Of a stretch of 64,000 bases of DNA, positions 14,801 to 27,460 are shown piece by piece. How positions within the stretch are numbered: position 1 is the first letter of the stretch; the number at the start of each line of letters is the position of its first letter. The DNA is from Xiphias gladius (lineage: Eukaryota > Chordata > Actinopteri > Istiophoriformes > Xiphiidae): NCBI RefSeq assembly GCF_016859285.1, contig NC_053417.1, forward strand, positions 14,880,706 to 14,944,705, written 5' to 3'. The notes under the pieces were generated by a model, which did no database searches, was not told the origin of the DNA, and saw only the letters and a program-made list of their open reading frames with translations. The translations under genes were made by a program, and so were the position numbers.

Positions 14801-16241
14801 TAGGTTGATCAAAGTAGAAGCATCATTACCGTACTACAGAAAATCCTCTGTATTAGTCTAACCACAGCAATGCTTTGTTCAGCTGGGCAATGTAAAACTA
14901 GTTTGGTGTCCATCCATTTAGACTGTGAGTGAGATGGTGAGTTGGCATAGAACATGGCAATGTGGCAGTTTCTTGGCATCTTTTCAAGGAACCCCACTGT
15001 GCTGTGCACATGTTTGTGTGTGTGGGTGTTTGCACAATCCTGAGTGAGTTATTGAGAAGTGCAACACCATTTGCCACAGTGTCAAAATAGACCATGTTAC
15101 CTGAGTCCAGGGTGGTGGTAATGAGTGCTAAGACTGAATGAGAAAAATAAATATGACACCATTGTGGAAGAGTCTAATACACCAGAATCTAAGCCAGATA
15201 GCACAGAGATGCCAGCTGATCTGACTTTAATGAAAAGCAATTCACTGTTGGCAGGTTAATTTATTAGTTGGTAAATATACAGGGTATGATCAAGGCATCG
15301 CAAGCTCTTTCTTTAGCAGTATGTCTTTAGCTCTTTCCCTGTTGTCTCAGTCTTACTTAATCTCTCCCCGTCTTGCTCATCTTCCTATTTCAAGCTGTAA
15401 TTCAGAGACTGGGTACTGTGTGCCTCTGCCCTTCTCCTTTCTCCACCCAGAATTTTCCATTCCCTCAGTGTCATCACTCTGTCCTTGGATGAAACACGAG
15501 GCAATGAATAGACTGGTCCTGTTTTGATGACATTTACAAAGGTTTCTTTAGCTGACTGTTTGCCAGACATTTCCACTTTTTTTACAGGAGGGCACAGAGT
15601 AAACATGATGAATGAAAAGATGAAACTCGGGTCCAATAAAGGCCAGAATGCAGCAACATGTCAGACCAAAGGTCTTAGCATTTCACTGTCTTTTACTATC
15701 CACAAAAATAACACTTAAAAATGTCTTCTAGCTGATCCAAGAGTAGTAAAAAGCAAGTCCTATCTTACTCACTCTCCCTCATGGGGGATCTGAGATCAGC
15801 TCTAGGCCAATTGCCATTTGCGAGACTTCCCATGTTGAACTCCAAGCACATGAGGAGCCAAAACAAGCCTGCCATGATTGAGATCTGAAAGTAGCAACAT
15901 GTGAAAGAATGCCTTTTTCCATCCAAGCCTCTTTCTCGTGACCCTGGAACCTTGTCTCTTCCTGGTCGGCCTGCATGCTTGCTTACTTGTGAGTGTGTGA
16001 TTGTGTGCGTGTGTTTGTATTTTTGTTACCTCACAGGGAACTTTTCTGGTAAAAATACTGACCTTTTCAGGATCAGTATTCCTCATCAGGGCCAAAGCAC
16101 GGTCCTAATGAAGCAAAACATTTAATATTATTTACAAGGTCATGGTTAAGGTGAGATATGAATTGAGGTTAGGTTAAGGTTAGCGTTTAGGCTGTCCACA
16201 ATGAATGGAAGTCAATGCAATGTCCTTACAAGGATAGCTGC

Positions 16242-16281
<40 letters not shown>

Positions 16282-17569
16282 TCAGCATAATGCTGTCCCA
16301 CTGCTCCATGGTACGGGGAGAGATCTTTGGGTGCAGGAAGCAGTGCTTGACCTCAACTGGGAATGCAGCATCTGGAAGACGGACGCTGTGATTTGGGCTG
16401 TGGAGCCGAATGCAGGTCATTCAGGGGCAGTTACTCTGAAACTGGATGCACCGGGTTATATCCATTGTGTATGCACACACAGACACACATAGATAAACAA
16501 TGTGATTATGCCCATGCAAGCACACATTTGCAAGGACGAGGAGAAGATTTCCCACAGTGCAAATCCCATACAACCCAGAGCAGCATTTGTTGTTGATGTT
16601 GAGCGTTTTTTCCTGTGCATGGTCTGTTTGTGGATATGGGATCTTACACAATATCACAGTATTCTGAGACATTCAGGTATGACACAGTAGTAGTACAGTC
16701 TAGCGTTGGTATGATGGCCTTCTCTTTCTCATTAACATATTAATGACACAGTCACGAAGCAGTGATGGCCATAAACAGGACACATTAAGATCTTCCTTAA
16801 ATAGAGAGAGGTCAGTTATAGTTTGAATGCTGTTGCTTCTTCAACCTTATGGCTAACAGAAAAGGTCATAAGTTTTACGACCCTTAAAGAGTTTGTGCTC
16901 AGTGTTCCCCCCCAAAGAGGAGGCCCTTGGCTTTGGGGGATTTGGCCTGGAGAACTGAGGGTTTGGCTGCGCCTGTAGGCAATGGAGAGGCAGCTGTTTA
17001 CTGCTCTTCCTTCCCTCCTTCCCATCCTCTCTATCCCTCCGCTGTCCGACACGCCCACTCTAATGACGGGCCCTGTTAAAACCACCCTGATATTATAGCA
17101 GTCTTTAGTCAACACAAACACTCACAGGCGCACACACCCAAGGTCAATTAAATAGCTGACTTTCATGAGAAGGCTAGGGTTGCATGGCTGTGAGGTGACT
17201 GTAGTATTGAGTTACACAGAGCTCATATGCTTTTCATGCACCGTCTACATTTGTTGTTGGTCTTGGAGTTTAATTGAGGGAACTCACCAAATTTTTTTCT
17301 CTCTAGTGAGCTATTTGATGAAATCTACCTGCAATAACATGAGTATCTGATGGACATAATTTGCCTGACTGTGCGTATGTGTGTGTATGACTCAGAGTTC
17401 GGATGTAGGCCAGGCTGGGGAAAAAGGCACCCAACTGCATTATGAAATAGGCTTGGGTCTTGTGGGGCCAGCATTAGGTTTCGTAGGTCATTAAACATTA
17501 AGAATGGGCATCGGGTGGTGGGGGGGTACTGATGGCAGACAGAGGCATCCTGCCTAAGTAACCCCTGGT

Positions 17570-17630
<61 letters not shown>

Positions 17631-20600
17631 ACACACACACAATGAAACAGGCCTGCCTACAAACTGCTATACCCACACTTAGTCAACACCCCAGTGTTGT
17701 GGTAAACCTCCTGGTATTTTTGCTTGATGATTTGTATCCCAAAATAATGCAAGCCTCTGTATTTCTGTTAATCTTGGTTTTACTTGCACTGCCTTTAGTT
17801 AATGTTTAAAATTATATGCATCACCGCATAATGCTCCACCTACACAAAGGATTGATTAAGGCAATAACTCTGTTGTTCTGCTTTCAACCTCACATTTTAT
17901 GTAAAAATAAAAGGCTTACTCGTTGTTTGGTTTTCTAGCGCCATGGATCACTTACACTCTGTGTAGAATAAGGAACATATGCTTACATAGGCACTCCTTA
18001 ATATACTGCCTTCCCCACCAATTCCACGGTCAGATATTTTTTATATTTGCAGGAAGCTATTGCAGACTAAAGAGAAAATTTCACACTTAAGGAATCAGGA
18101 TGATCATTGATTCTTGCAGCAAACAATGGAAGTTCCTTTGGTCTGAATTTGAATTGGTCTGAATCTCTTAAATCCCATGGCTTTATCAACAAAACTTCTC
18201 CCCATGGACTGCATACTATACATAGCTTTAATTTCCTGAAGTTGATTAAGGCAATGCAGACACACCAGGCTGTGGTGTAAAGCATCTGGACTGAGTTATC
18301 TCCCTCTGTTGACCTCTCCCAGTGAATAATGCCTTCTTCTATTTGGCTATGAGGCCAGCTAGCAGGGATGAAGGTCAGTTAACTTCCTTTAATTAGACTT
18401 TCATATCCCTAGTTTCTGAAGAATCAAGTAACTCTGACAGTGGGATCCTCCGGGCAAGAAAATAAAGCAATTTGTCTACCCTAGAAGGAATTTTTCATGC
18501 TTTTCATTTTAGTCAGTAAATACAATAAAAAGAAACACTTTTCTTTTCAGTGAGATGAGTTATTTTGGGTTGCTGAGACAGACAGTGCATTACTGTGGCT
18601 ATGGCTATGTGGCCTCAAGGGTTTAGCCTCAAGCTGAACTTGTAAGGAGGATGACTGTAGGAGACATTCACCGTGGTATGAGGTGAAACAGTGACTGGAT
18701 GTGATGGTTTGGTAAGGCAGACCTTCAGGTTATCATCGATCATGAAATCTCTTATTACTATTTGGCCAACAACCTCTGTTCCGCCCCACTTGATTTTAAC
18801 TCAAACCACATGTTATAGACGTGTTGGATTCTGGGTTTGTTTCTCTGCGTTGTAATGAAATATGCTGTGTGTGGGCAAAACTTCAACAGCAATACTGGAA
18901 AGAACTACTCTAGCTTTTCTATCATGCTTCCTTCCTGCACATGCAGGTACAGGCACTGCAATCAGCTTAACCAGCTCAGTTGCACTATGGCAAAGTAGGC
19001 ACATTATGAGTCACAAAGCTTTTCAAAGAGCACAGCACTTTGATCCAGGTTTGCTTTATTGACCCCTCAACGCCTTATAGAGTCAGAGTAAGATTTTTTT
19101 TTTTTTTTCCTTTTTAACTTAACATCTGTTTGACAAACGCTCTGTGCAGCCAGCAGCTCTGCAGCTGGAAACTTCCAATATGGAAAGAGAGGGAATTTTG
19201 ATCTTGGAAAGCAGTGGAATGGAAAGCACTCAAAATATCATTTTCATCAGAGATGATGCAATAGAATAGCCAGAGCAACTCTGTAGTTATACAATACACA
19301 AATTATCATATCGTCACATAAGAATCACAGGGTAGAACAAAAACATAAAAATACCACGGCCCCTATGGATTCTGTCATGTGACAAAATGATAAAGCATGT
19401 GGAGATTCTAAAAAGGAAACTGGGCAGTTGAAGTCAATGTTTGTTTTCTTCCCAGAAATACTTCATATTATCCCTTTAATACCATAATCCAGTGGGGCTT
19501 TTCCATTTTCTGCCTTTGGCGCTACATCCTGTGGAGTTTGAGAAAGGGGCCTGCTGGTCCCTGCAGATGGGGGGCGTTCTGGATACCCCACCCAAATTTA
19601 GGGGGTCTTTTTTCAGCCAACACCCATTACTTTGTGAATACCGAAGGCATTGCGTATGGGAGTGGCTGAGCAGAAACATGTGTTTGGAAATGTATGTATA
19701 AATATGTTCTGTGATGAAAAAAGAAAGAGTTACCATCATACACTGAAACACATGCTAATATAAGAAATGAAAACTACACAGAGAGACAGAGGGAGAGAGA
19801 GCAGGGGAAAAGTGAGCAGAGAATGAGAGGAGGCTTAATGATATTATCTTTGGATTTCATGTCTTGCCCTGTGACAAAGCAAGTGCCATTTTGCTTCAAC
19901 ACCAGCCAAAAACGACAGGTGTGCTGGAAAGAGTGGAAACATGCACAGGCTGAGGTATCTTCCTCTTAATTCTCTCTTCGGAAGATTTCCAATAAGAGAC
20001 CACATCAGTGGAAAGGTTGAATTGAAAACTTCAAAAAGCCCGGAAACATATCAAACCATATGCCCTTCCCTTTACACTCATGGGACATACGTTTTCCCTC
20101 TCTGATCCACCTCATGTGTAACTTAAATTAAAAGGAGCTCTTTTTGGCCAATTATGGCCTATACATTAGGAGATAAAACGCACTTCTGTGTGCAAGCATT
20201 TTACGTTGGTTTGTCTGATCTATGGAGCTGACTGTGCTTTCCACATTCATTCGGGAGTCGTTAGTGATATGGTTTGACGTAGTAAGCGTTTTTTGTCTGG
20301 GGGACTTTGCTTTACCACAGAGTTTAAAGACAATGAGGTCAGTAGTAAAACACTTTATTGTTTGAGGTATGAACTTTTTGGACTATAAAATTAGTTCTTT
20401 GATTTTTTTTTAACACTGAATTAATGTTTATTTTGTTTCTTTCTTTGTTTCTCCCTTTGTTTTTATAGATGAAACACTCTCACCACCTCTCACCACCCCG
20501 CCTACCCCCCCCATGGACTCCCCCGTGCCCTCAGTGTGCCCCCTCCTGCCTACCCCCACCCCTCCCTTGATCCCCCCTTCCTCCTCCTCCCCAGGCTGTG

Positions 20601-23600
20601 GCAGCGGAGGCACCAACTCAGAGCAACCTGGATCCGGACCACCGGTTTCAGGAGCTGCCGGCACCTCGGCCTCCAACAGCTCGTCCAAGCCAGAGACAGA
20701 GGAGGACAAGGCCAAGAAGCTGCTTTACTGCTCACTGTGCAAGGTGGCAGTCAACTCCTTGTCACAACTGGAGGCCCACAACAAAGGTTAGTTAATCTGT
20801 GAGCTCTGATACACTGAAATTGCTGTGGTGCTTGTGAACTTTCCAGAAATTAGCTGGCAATCAAACCACGTGGGACTAACTGTGACATCTTTCTCCTTGA
20901 ATCTTGTGTTTAGTTTCTGGAGCTGGAATTTACTCCCTCATTGCTTCCGCTATGGTTGGATTCTTCTCTGTTTACTCAAACCACACTGCTGTTGTTGTGG
21001 CTGGAAACGAAATGTATCACATCCGGTGTGTGTTAGAGGAATTTTGCCAGGAACGACCCACGTATTGGAATTTTTAAAAAATGTGTCTACAAGTGTAAAA
21101 AAAAAATTGCAGTGGTTGTTAATGCAATACATTTCTTGATAATGTCAAGACAAGAAGAAATTAATGGACTCAGAGAAAACCAGAAACTGGTCAATTTAAG
21201 AGAGGAAATTCATTGAAAATCTCTCTTTTAGTTCACAACTTTGAAAGTTTAACATCACTGCTTTTAAATGATGTGGGATACTTTTGCCATGAAAATTAAA
21301 TATTTACTAAATAAAGAACATCACATATTTTAAGTGAATTTAGTAACATCATTTATTTATATAATAGCACTTACTATTACACTCTCTCTTAAAATATATT
21401 TATAAGACAACATTTAATTAATTAATATTCATTTAAGGGGATGAATTATTATATTTTAATGAGCTCTAACAGACAATATCATGTGTTTAGAACAATATAG
21501 CAGTTCTTATTAACTGTGAGGAGGTTGAGTACTATGTACTAATATGAAATGACAAAAATATACTTAATTTATCTTACTTTGGGCTCCTCACAGTTGTACA
21601 CACACAAACTATAAAAAATAAAGTATAGTACGCACAAGAACCTGACTGCACTCACTGTAAGCGTACCTGTCTGGGTTCATGAATTTGATTAAAGAAATGC
21701 CCTTAGTAATTGTTTCAGGTTGAGTGCGACCCAGCAGATGGTGCTGAGATGAACACTGATCAGCAGATAACTGATCTGTTTTGACACTGACAGGGACGAC
21801 CTTTGTACCAAGCTCTGCTCTCCTGGTTTCAGGAGTTCTGTCAAGGTGCCTCACCTGTGAGTGCCTGCTCTTTCAGACAGCACACTGCTAACACACCCAC
21901 ACAACACTACAATTTCTTAAGTCACACAAGATATAGGTATTTAAAAGAAAACTCTTCCACCACTCAAAGATTCATGATTTATCTTGTCGTTTGCAGCACG
22001 CGGCATAAAAAGTGTTCCACACAGCCTGAAGCCTCTTTCTCTTGAAAAATTTGCAGGGGAGGAGGTTAAGGCGAGAAACCACTGCATGGGGGATTTAGTG
22101 GGAAAATAAAAGAAAAATAGGCTGTTATGTGGGTGAGCTCTCCACAATACCAGCCTCAACATTCAGTCAGACAGCTTTCACACATGGCAACACTTTCTCA
22201 AGGCTCCAAATACCCGTGAGGTGCCCACTGCCTGCTTTAATCCTTTATGCCCTACCAATTTAGCACTGCCCGTGACCTTTTTTCCCCCTGAAGACAGTTT
22301 CTATCTGCTGTATCTCCACTCTTTCTTTGGGGAGTATAATCTCCTACACATACATCACCCGTACATCAGGAAAACTACAGAGGCACAGTGTATGAAGGGC
22401 TTTTGGAATTCATGCTTTATCATGCTTTGATTTAATCATGCTTTGATTAATTCTGTATCATTCTAATAACTACTCAACAGAAGATTTGCATTGCATCTGC
22501 CCACCAGCACATTTACTATGTACATGCACATTGAAGTAAAACCAAAGATCACACACACAGCTTCTAAACATGGAGCTAATTGCTAATTGCAGCTAATTAC
22601 CTCAAGTTCAACCAATGGATAAAAACAGAGCTGAAAGTGAGAGAAATGCAGTGGAAGCAGTCACCCTCCTTCATTTACAAAATCAAAACGGTGCATGTTA
22701 GCAGGGTTCAAAAATAAAAGCATATGTCATGTAGACACCAAGACATGAACAGTGTGCGTGGCAGAGAATGAACAGCAGAAAAGACAAAAAAAGAAAAGAG
22801 AGAGAAGGATGTATGTAATGTTATTTTAACATTTATGCAACAGTCTCCCTTCAACCCATTGCATGTTTTTGTATTTTCAATGTGCTTTGTCTCTTGCGTT
22901 TTTGGTTCGCACTATGAATCAACAATACAAAGACAAAGAAAAATCTACTGAGCCATCCATTGTCAGACCAAAATAGAACAAAGGATAAAAACAGGCACCC
23001 CAGGAGCAGATTTCTGGCCAAGAGCGAAATCCGTCATTCCAGCCCCTTCCTCCCCAGTGGAGCCCACAAGCCTCCATGGCCACCCAACCCCGATGAGTTC
23101 GCTCTCCTCTGTAACCTTAACCCTGGTCAAAGGGATTTTAGAAAGTGACTCAAATTCATAGTTAGAGCCAATGATGGTGAGATGCTTTACTTTTGGAGTA
23201 GAGAGGCATAGCAGTAAGGAGGTTAAGAAGCCACAGGGTCGAGGGGGGACATGACTAAAATTTTTAAGCCAAGAACACAACGTGATTATTTAATGAAGAA
23301 CTATTCTGGCACACTCTCTAGTGTGCTGCTTTGCAGACAACTTGAAAGGGAAGGTAATATGCAAGAGCACTTTTCTCTATGCAATCTCCTTTGCACATTC
23401 AGCCAGTGAGATTTGTTCAAATTAAGAATGTAAAGAAAATACTGCATATAGAAATACGATGCATAATGGTATGAAACATGCATCCCCACAGTTTAGAATC
23501 TCTTGTAAATTCTTGTTAGCAGGTGGACAACATTTATTGCTAACATCTCTCAGAATATCTTTTTCTGAATTGCTCAATATTTAAATTATCATTGCTGGAA

Positions 23601-25748
23601 TCACAATTGGATTAATAGCATTGTGTAGGGAGACTATGGGGAGTCACACCATTAAGAGGCCTGAGTGCACATGTAGTTGTGTTATTTTTCTTGGTATTGC
23701 TTTATGTCAAAGAAAGACATCTGTTATGTTTTTATTTAACTGTTTTATGTCTAGAGTTACACATGCATCTATAATGAAACAGGTCAGTAATTTGATTGCT
23801 CAGCAGTATGGTTTGACAGAAACAACAGCTGCTCAACCAGAAACATGACCATATCAAGTGTTATACAGCATGAACTTCATTCAGAATTAGATTTTAGGTA
23901 TCATATTTTGTTCCCGGTTTTACAAAACACGGAGCTGGAAGTTTTACTTCATCACATACATATTTAGTGAAAAAGTAAAAAGCACAGGTGTAATGATCTT
24001 TCAGCAAAGCAAATGCTTGGACTGAATAATACCAGACAAACCTGCTTCTAATAATAACCTGCCCTTAAATTTCCAAACTTTGACATTTACTTTCAAAATT
24101 ATTGATTTGAAAGTGAAGGTTCAGTGGTCCAGCGCTGTCATTGATATTGGCACACTGGCACATTGCGGTGCATATAATTCACTACAGTGCATACTGTAGT
24201 GCATACCATATCTCAACTTCTCCACTGAATAAAACATAATCAATCAGTTATTGCAATATGAACAGTAGAGAGGGTTTTGAGTTCATCTTCCAGATTACCA
24301 GGTGCACAGCTGTCTGACTGCAGCCCTCTAGTGGTAAAAACTTAGCACTACGACTTTATACTGGAACATGTTCCATATATGTCGTGCATATGTGGTCATT
24401 TACTGGAGAATCGAGACACTCATACATATTCTTTTCTTTCATGCTCTGATATTTGTCACTGTCACTGTTTTTCCATCAGTGCTTTGAGCTACAGAGAAAC
24501 ACTGCCCAGACTCATTTTACTTCAGACAGGTGGAAGCAGCATGACTCATATGTTATCAATTGTAATAGATCTCCACTGTATTATTTAATTTGATTGTATT
24601 AGCTGCTAAGACTGTAATTTCATCTTGGTTAATGACATTTCTGTGTTTTTGCTTGTGTGTCTGCCTGAAGGTACCAAACACAAAACTATCCTGGAGGCAC
24701 GGAGCGGGCTGGGCCCTATCAAGGCGTATCCTCGCTTGGGCCCCAAACCCAGTGGAGAGCAGGGAGGGGGGCCGGTCGACCCCAACACTCAGGAACGAAC
24801 CTTCCACTGTGAGATCTGCAATGTGCGGGTCAACTCTGAACTGCAACTCAAACAGGTAGGAAGAAGAAGATATCCAACCAATGGTTCAGAGTCTTAAGAT
24901 ACAATCGGTCCAAAAACTTCACACAACTCTGCATTTTCACATTGCTGGATTTCATCCACTTTAATGGTCTAGTATAGAAAATATTTTCACTTACGGAAAG
25001 TGGGAATAACTTGTGTTCCTGATTCCTGTGTTCTTTCTTTTTAGCACATATCAAGTCGAAGGCACCGGGACGGCATGGCGGGCAAGCCTAACCCCCTCCT
25101 CAGCCGACACAAGAAGCACAGGGGGGCTGATCTGACGGTAATCTTTCAAGTTTCTGATGCCTCCTGTGACATAGTCAGCAAACCTGAGATCCACAGAGCA
25201 AATAGAAAGTGATAACCACGAACATGAAGTCTGCGACGCTTTGGAGTGGTTAGAGCGTGTTGATCTGATCCATTCAAAGGCCTATCAGTTGTTCTGTGGT
25301 TGGCTGTATCCTCCACCTGAAAAATACTAACTCAGCTGAACTGAAATCTCTGTATTATGACAGATTGGGGAGTCTGAAAAGGAAGGTCTATATTTTTGTT
25401 TCCTCTATATGTGTTGACCTTCTGGAACTAATCATTTTATCCCTCTCTCTCCTCTTTCTCTTGTCTCGTGTCTCTTTGTTCAAACCCTTCTGTAACTAGT
25501 CCTCTTTGACCTTCTCCAAGGATCTCACCAAAGCTTTGGGTGCAGGGCTCTTGCCCAACCCCTTGGCTGTTGCTGCAGCAATGGCCGCTGCAGCTTCCTC
25601 GAACCCGCTGGCCCTCCGTGCAGCCGCTCCTGGGCCACACCCACACCATCACCTATTGCAAGGCCCACCTCTCAGCCACGCCATCCTAAGACCCGCCCCA
25701 GGGCCTATCCGCACCACCCACGGGCCAATCCTCTTCTCCCCTTACTGA
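5723..25748 (+). CDS. znf385a: zinc finger protein 385A, six coding exons (spliced)
   Basis: Joined exons 5723-5833, 13267-13441, 20469-20786, 24671-24855, 25045-25137 and 25500-25748 give 376 aa, all with GT-AG borders and matching phases. It has three widely spaced C2H2 fingers of the U1/matrin type: Cys27/Cys30/His43/His49, Cys183/Cys186/His199/His205 and Cys248/Cys251/His264/His270. Two finger pairs are split by introns. A Pro/Ser-rich linker separates fingers 1 and 2, and an Ala/Pro/His-rich tail ends in GPILFSPY. The start MDPVQKAV, the segment [17 protein letters not shown] and the tail match the ZNF385A subgroup as I recall it, better than 385B/C/D. Family knowledge: ZNF385A (HZF) binds structured RNA and modulates p53 target choice, in nucleus and cytoplasm. 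The ATG at 5723 lies directly after an acceptor AG, so upstream exons exist; mammalian isoforms carry an extra N-terminal stretch not found here. Confidence 0.93.
7225..7310. repeat. short interspersed repeat fragment
   Basis: Contains aaccaggttaaaattttact, gattaaaatctctttttctt and agagagaccgggccaacaag, like a widespread fish repeat. Family not assigned. Confidence 0.35.
9700..10230. repeat. internally repetitive interspersed repeat
   Basis: Related units of roughly 110-130 bp recur: each has a ctggcacaaa-type motif, a ggtcaaaggtcaaggtc-type motif and a taactcaggaa/cttaggaacac motif. Such blocks are common in fish genomes; the family is not assigned. No coding role. Confidence 0.45.
10395..11985 (+). 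mobile_element. dead Tc1/mariner-type DNA transposon
   Basis: Preceded by TA, the 5' end cagtgcattccgaaagtatt is a familiar fish Tc1 terminus. Inside are transposase remains in several frames: [17 protein letters not shown] (N-terminal helix-turn-helix), [31 protein letters not shown] (second Asp region) and [11 protein letters not shown] (third catalytic region). Frames are broken by shifts and stops, and the last bases of the 3' inverted repeat are degraded (gtctgattgacggaggta). Not active. It lies in a znf385a intron. Confidence 0.88.
10784..11738 (+). pseudogene. Tc1 transposase pseudogene
   Basis: Transposase fragments at about 10784-11008 and 11323-11620 in different frames, with stops between them. 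The DDE-region pieces are recognisable but no continuous frame exists. Confidence 0.8.
13267..13441 (+). CDS. znf385a: znf385a coding exon: second half of finger 1 plus linker
   Basis: Begins [18 protein letters not shown], supplying the two histidines of finger 1, then a Ser/Pro-rich linker ending DGEPSKA. Acceptor ctatag and donor GCGG|gtgaga leave phase 1, which fits the next exon. Confidence 0.92.
13880..14185 (+). repeat. non-LTR retroelement 3' tail with ACAA-type repeat
   Basis: Contains agtagagcgcagacctctgc, then ccaccaagttcggtgcaaat and taatcctgctgtcaaacaaa, then a run of (AAAC)/(ACAA) units at 14113-14180. This resembles 3' tails of RTE-type LINEs or SINEs they mobilise in fish. 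Truncated; no reverse transcriptase. Confidence 0.55.
15995..16279. repeat. interspersed repeat ending in (TG)n
   Basis: Runs from tgtgcgtgtgtttgtatttt through ttgttacctcacagggaact, a GGTTAGG-like stretch and gaatggaagtcaatgcaatg to gctgcacaaacgtgtgtgtg. The same order recurs widely in fish genomes. (TG)n occupies 16249-16279. Confidence 0.5.
17572..17641. repeat. (CA)n microsatellite with CG start
   Basis: CA units with a short CGCGCGC stretch at the 5' end and one CCC interruption, in a znf385a intron. Confidence 0.95.
20469..20786 (+). CDS. znf385a: znf385a coding exon: proline-rich linker and finger 2
   Basis: Follows a long T-rich tract ending tatag. It encodes a Pro/Thr/Ser-rich stretch of about 45 residues, a Gly/Ser-rich stretch, an acidic patch (ETEEDKAKK) and then [20 protein letters not shown], finger 2. 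The donor AAAG|gttagt splits a glycine codon. Confidence 0.93.
20787..24670. other. znf385a: znf385a intron
   Basis: A 3.9-kb AT-rich intron. No repeat family or coding exon is recognised with confidence. Confidence 0.7.
24671..24855 (+). CDS. znf385a: znf385a coding exon: end of finger 2, spacer, cysteines of finger 3
   Basis: Starts [20 protein letters not shown], which carries the last histidine of finger 2, and ends [18 protein letters not shown] with the cysteines of finger 3. Donor is CAG|gtagga. Confidence 0.94.
25045..25137 (+). CDS. znf385a: znf385a coding exon: histidines of finger 3
   Basis: A 31-codon exon, [20 protein letters not shown] and a basic end, completing finger 3. Acceptor is ctttttag and donor ACG|gtaatc. 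Phase is 0 on both sides, so skipping would keep the frame. Confidence 0.94.
25500..25748 (+). CDS. znf385a: znf385a terminal coding exon
   Basis: Encodes 82 aa: [20 protein letters not shown], an alanine-rich run ([12 protein letters not shown]), a Pro/His-rich stretch and the family-typical end [12 protein letters not shown], then TGA. The acceptor is aactag after a CT-rich tract. Confidence 0.94.
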   Translation, partial: SSLTFSKDLTKALGAGLLPNPLAVAAAMAAAASSNPLALRAAAPGPHPHHHLLQGPPLSHAILRPAPGPIRTTHGPILFSPY

Positions 25749-27460
25749 CACATCACCCTCTGACTTCGGCCAGTCAGGAGCAGCCACTCCAAAAGCACAC
25801 TGTGAAGATACAAACATGATCCACAAACAGCAATTGATAAGGGGAAAAAAATCCAATAATTTAAGTATCGAACTGAGAGAAAAGCAAGGCAAAGGAGCAG
25901 CTGAAAGGAGTAGAAGTATATGTCTCTCTTTTTTTTCCCTTTACCTGAAATTCTCCCTCCATTTCAAAGACTTCCAAGTGATCTGTAGATGGGATGAGCA
26001 GAGGAGAGATATTCATTATGCATCAAACTCCCTTGTACATCTCTAACATCCACTGGTCCCTCTCCCTTGCACTGTGGCCCTGTCATGGCCGTCTCGATAG
26101 CTACAGAAGAAACACATGCAGAACTTTCTAGAAACATTAGACCACATGTAGTGTTGCATTATTTTCTGGGCCAGGTTGGTTTTCTTCTGTCATCACGGCT
26201 CAACGTGTTCTTCTCATCCTATGCACCTCAAAAACCAAGACAATAATGTTATGTCAGTAGGGTAGCTGCTTCCATCGGTCTTTGCTGTATGCGTCACATG
26301 TAGCTGTGGCGGCCTTCATGGTACTGTACATGTCCTGTTCTGCGCCGGAGGCCAGCAACTCTTCAGTTTGTGACACTAGGTCCTCGCTAGATACAATGTG
26401 ACTTCATCTGACAGGCAGGTGGTAGCCACATCTGAACCTGTCTGATGGTTGGGGGAGGGGGGGTTCAGAGAGCAGAAAAATGACTGTGGGGGACTGCAAT
26501 CCCCTGTCATTTCCTGAGAGGGTGAGGTGAGAGGAGGGCTGGCATGGGTCAGTGGGTGGATTGACCCCAGGGCGCATGCAGACACACACAGGCCCAAATG
26601 AATCTGTGTTTCAAAATAGACTGTATCAACAAAAATCACTACAGGGCACATCTGCCAACCTTCATAACAGTCAGAGAAGAGCCTCACCAAAGGGGAGAGA
26701 GGATGGGAGAAACAGCAGAAGTCACAGATTGGTACATACTGCACTGCTGTATTTGATACATAGTCACTGTCCTAAACTTAGATTGTGTTTGATAGCAAGA
26801 TTCTGTGCTTTTATGTACAGTAGTGAGAAATTCTATACTGGAGAGAGCATAGATCATATGTATTTGATGAGACTACATTTCACATTAAGCCAACAAAAAG
26901 AATTTTATTGACATCCTTAACATTACTGTGGTTTTCAATCACAGGTTGGTTCACTGTGTAGGTGGGAAGGTATGACTTAGGCGCAACCCTTTGCACTGAT
27001 GTATTAATGTCGTTTCTGCATGCAGCCTCGCAATAAGGTCCTGCAGGGTCAGGCTTCAGCATCAGTGGGTTGAACTCTTCCATTCCTGCCCTATCCTCCT
27101 CCCCTCTCCCATTTCCAAAGGTTCATATGAGTCTATGGTAGAGGGCACATCAACACTGGCAACCATAATGCTGAACTGGAACAAATTAAAGAGATGAAGA
27201 TGAAAGACGAGTACTTTCTTGGAGAAATGATCTTGAGCTGTAGTGACAACCGAGCCAGAAGCCCAGCGAGGCTGCCCGGAGCAGACGTCCAGCCCAAGGC
27301 ATCTATCAATACTTCCTGTCTTACAACTGAAAGCCATGAAATGCACCATGATTTGTTTTCTTTTACAAAGACTGGTGAGCACTTTCTTTTGTTTGGTTTG
27401 GACTGTTTGTGTTTATATCACACATAAGACAAGAGCAAAATAAAAAAACACAATAAAAGT
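25749..27460 (+). other. znf385a: probable znf385a 3' UTR
   Basis: Sequence after the stop codon with no coding potential. Candidate poly(A) signals AATAAA lie at 27439-27444 and 27452-27457; another (AATAAA) is near 28712. Which one is used cannot be decided from sequence. Confidence 0.4.

Larger units (their letters stand above)
13442..20468. other. znf385a: large znf385a intron
   Basis: A 7.0-kb intron with a non-LTR-like 3' tail (13880-14185), an interspersed repeat ending in (TG)n (15995-16279) and a (CA)n tract (17572-17641). No other exon is recognised. Confidence 0.75.

Noticed and set aside
5723..25748. Assignment as znf385b, znf385c or znf385d
   Set aside because: The three-finger layout, the MDPVQKAV start, the [12 protein letters not shown] segment and the [15 protein letters not shown] end fit ZNF385A best; no tree was run.
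26552..26911. 119-aa open frame in the znf385a 3' region
   Set aside because: No domain or conserved motif; lies in the expected 3' UTR.
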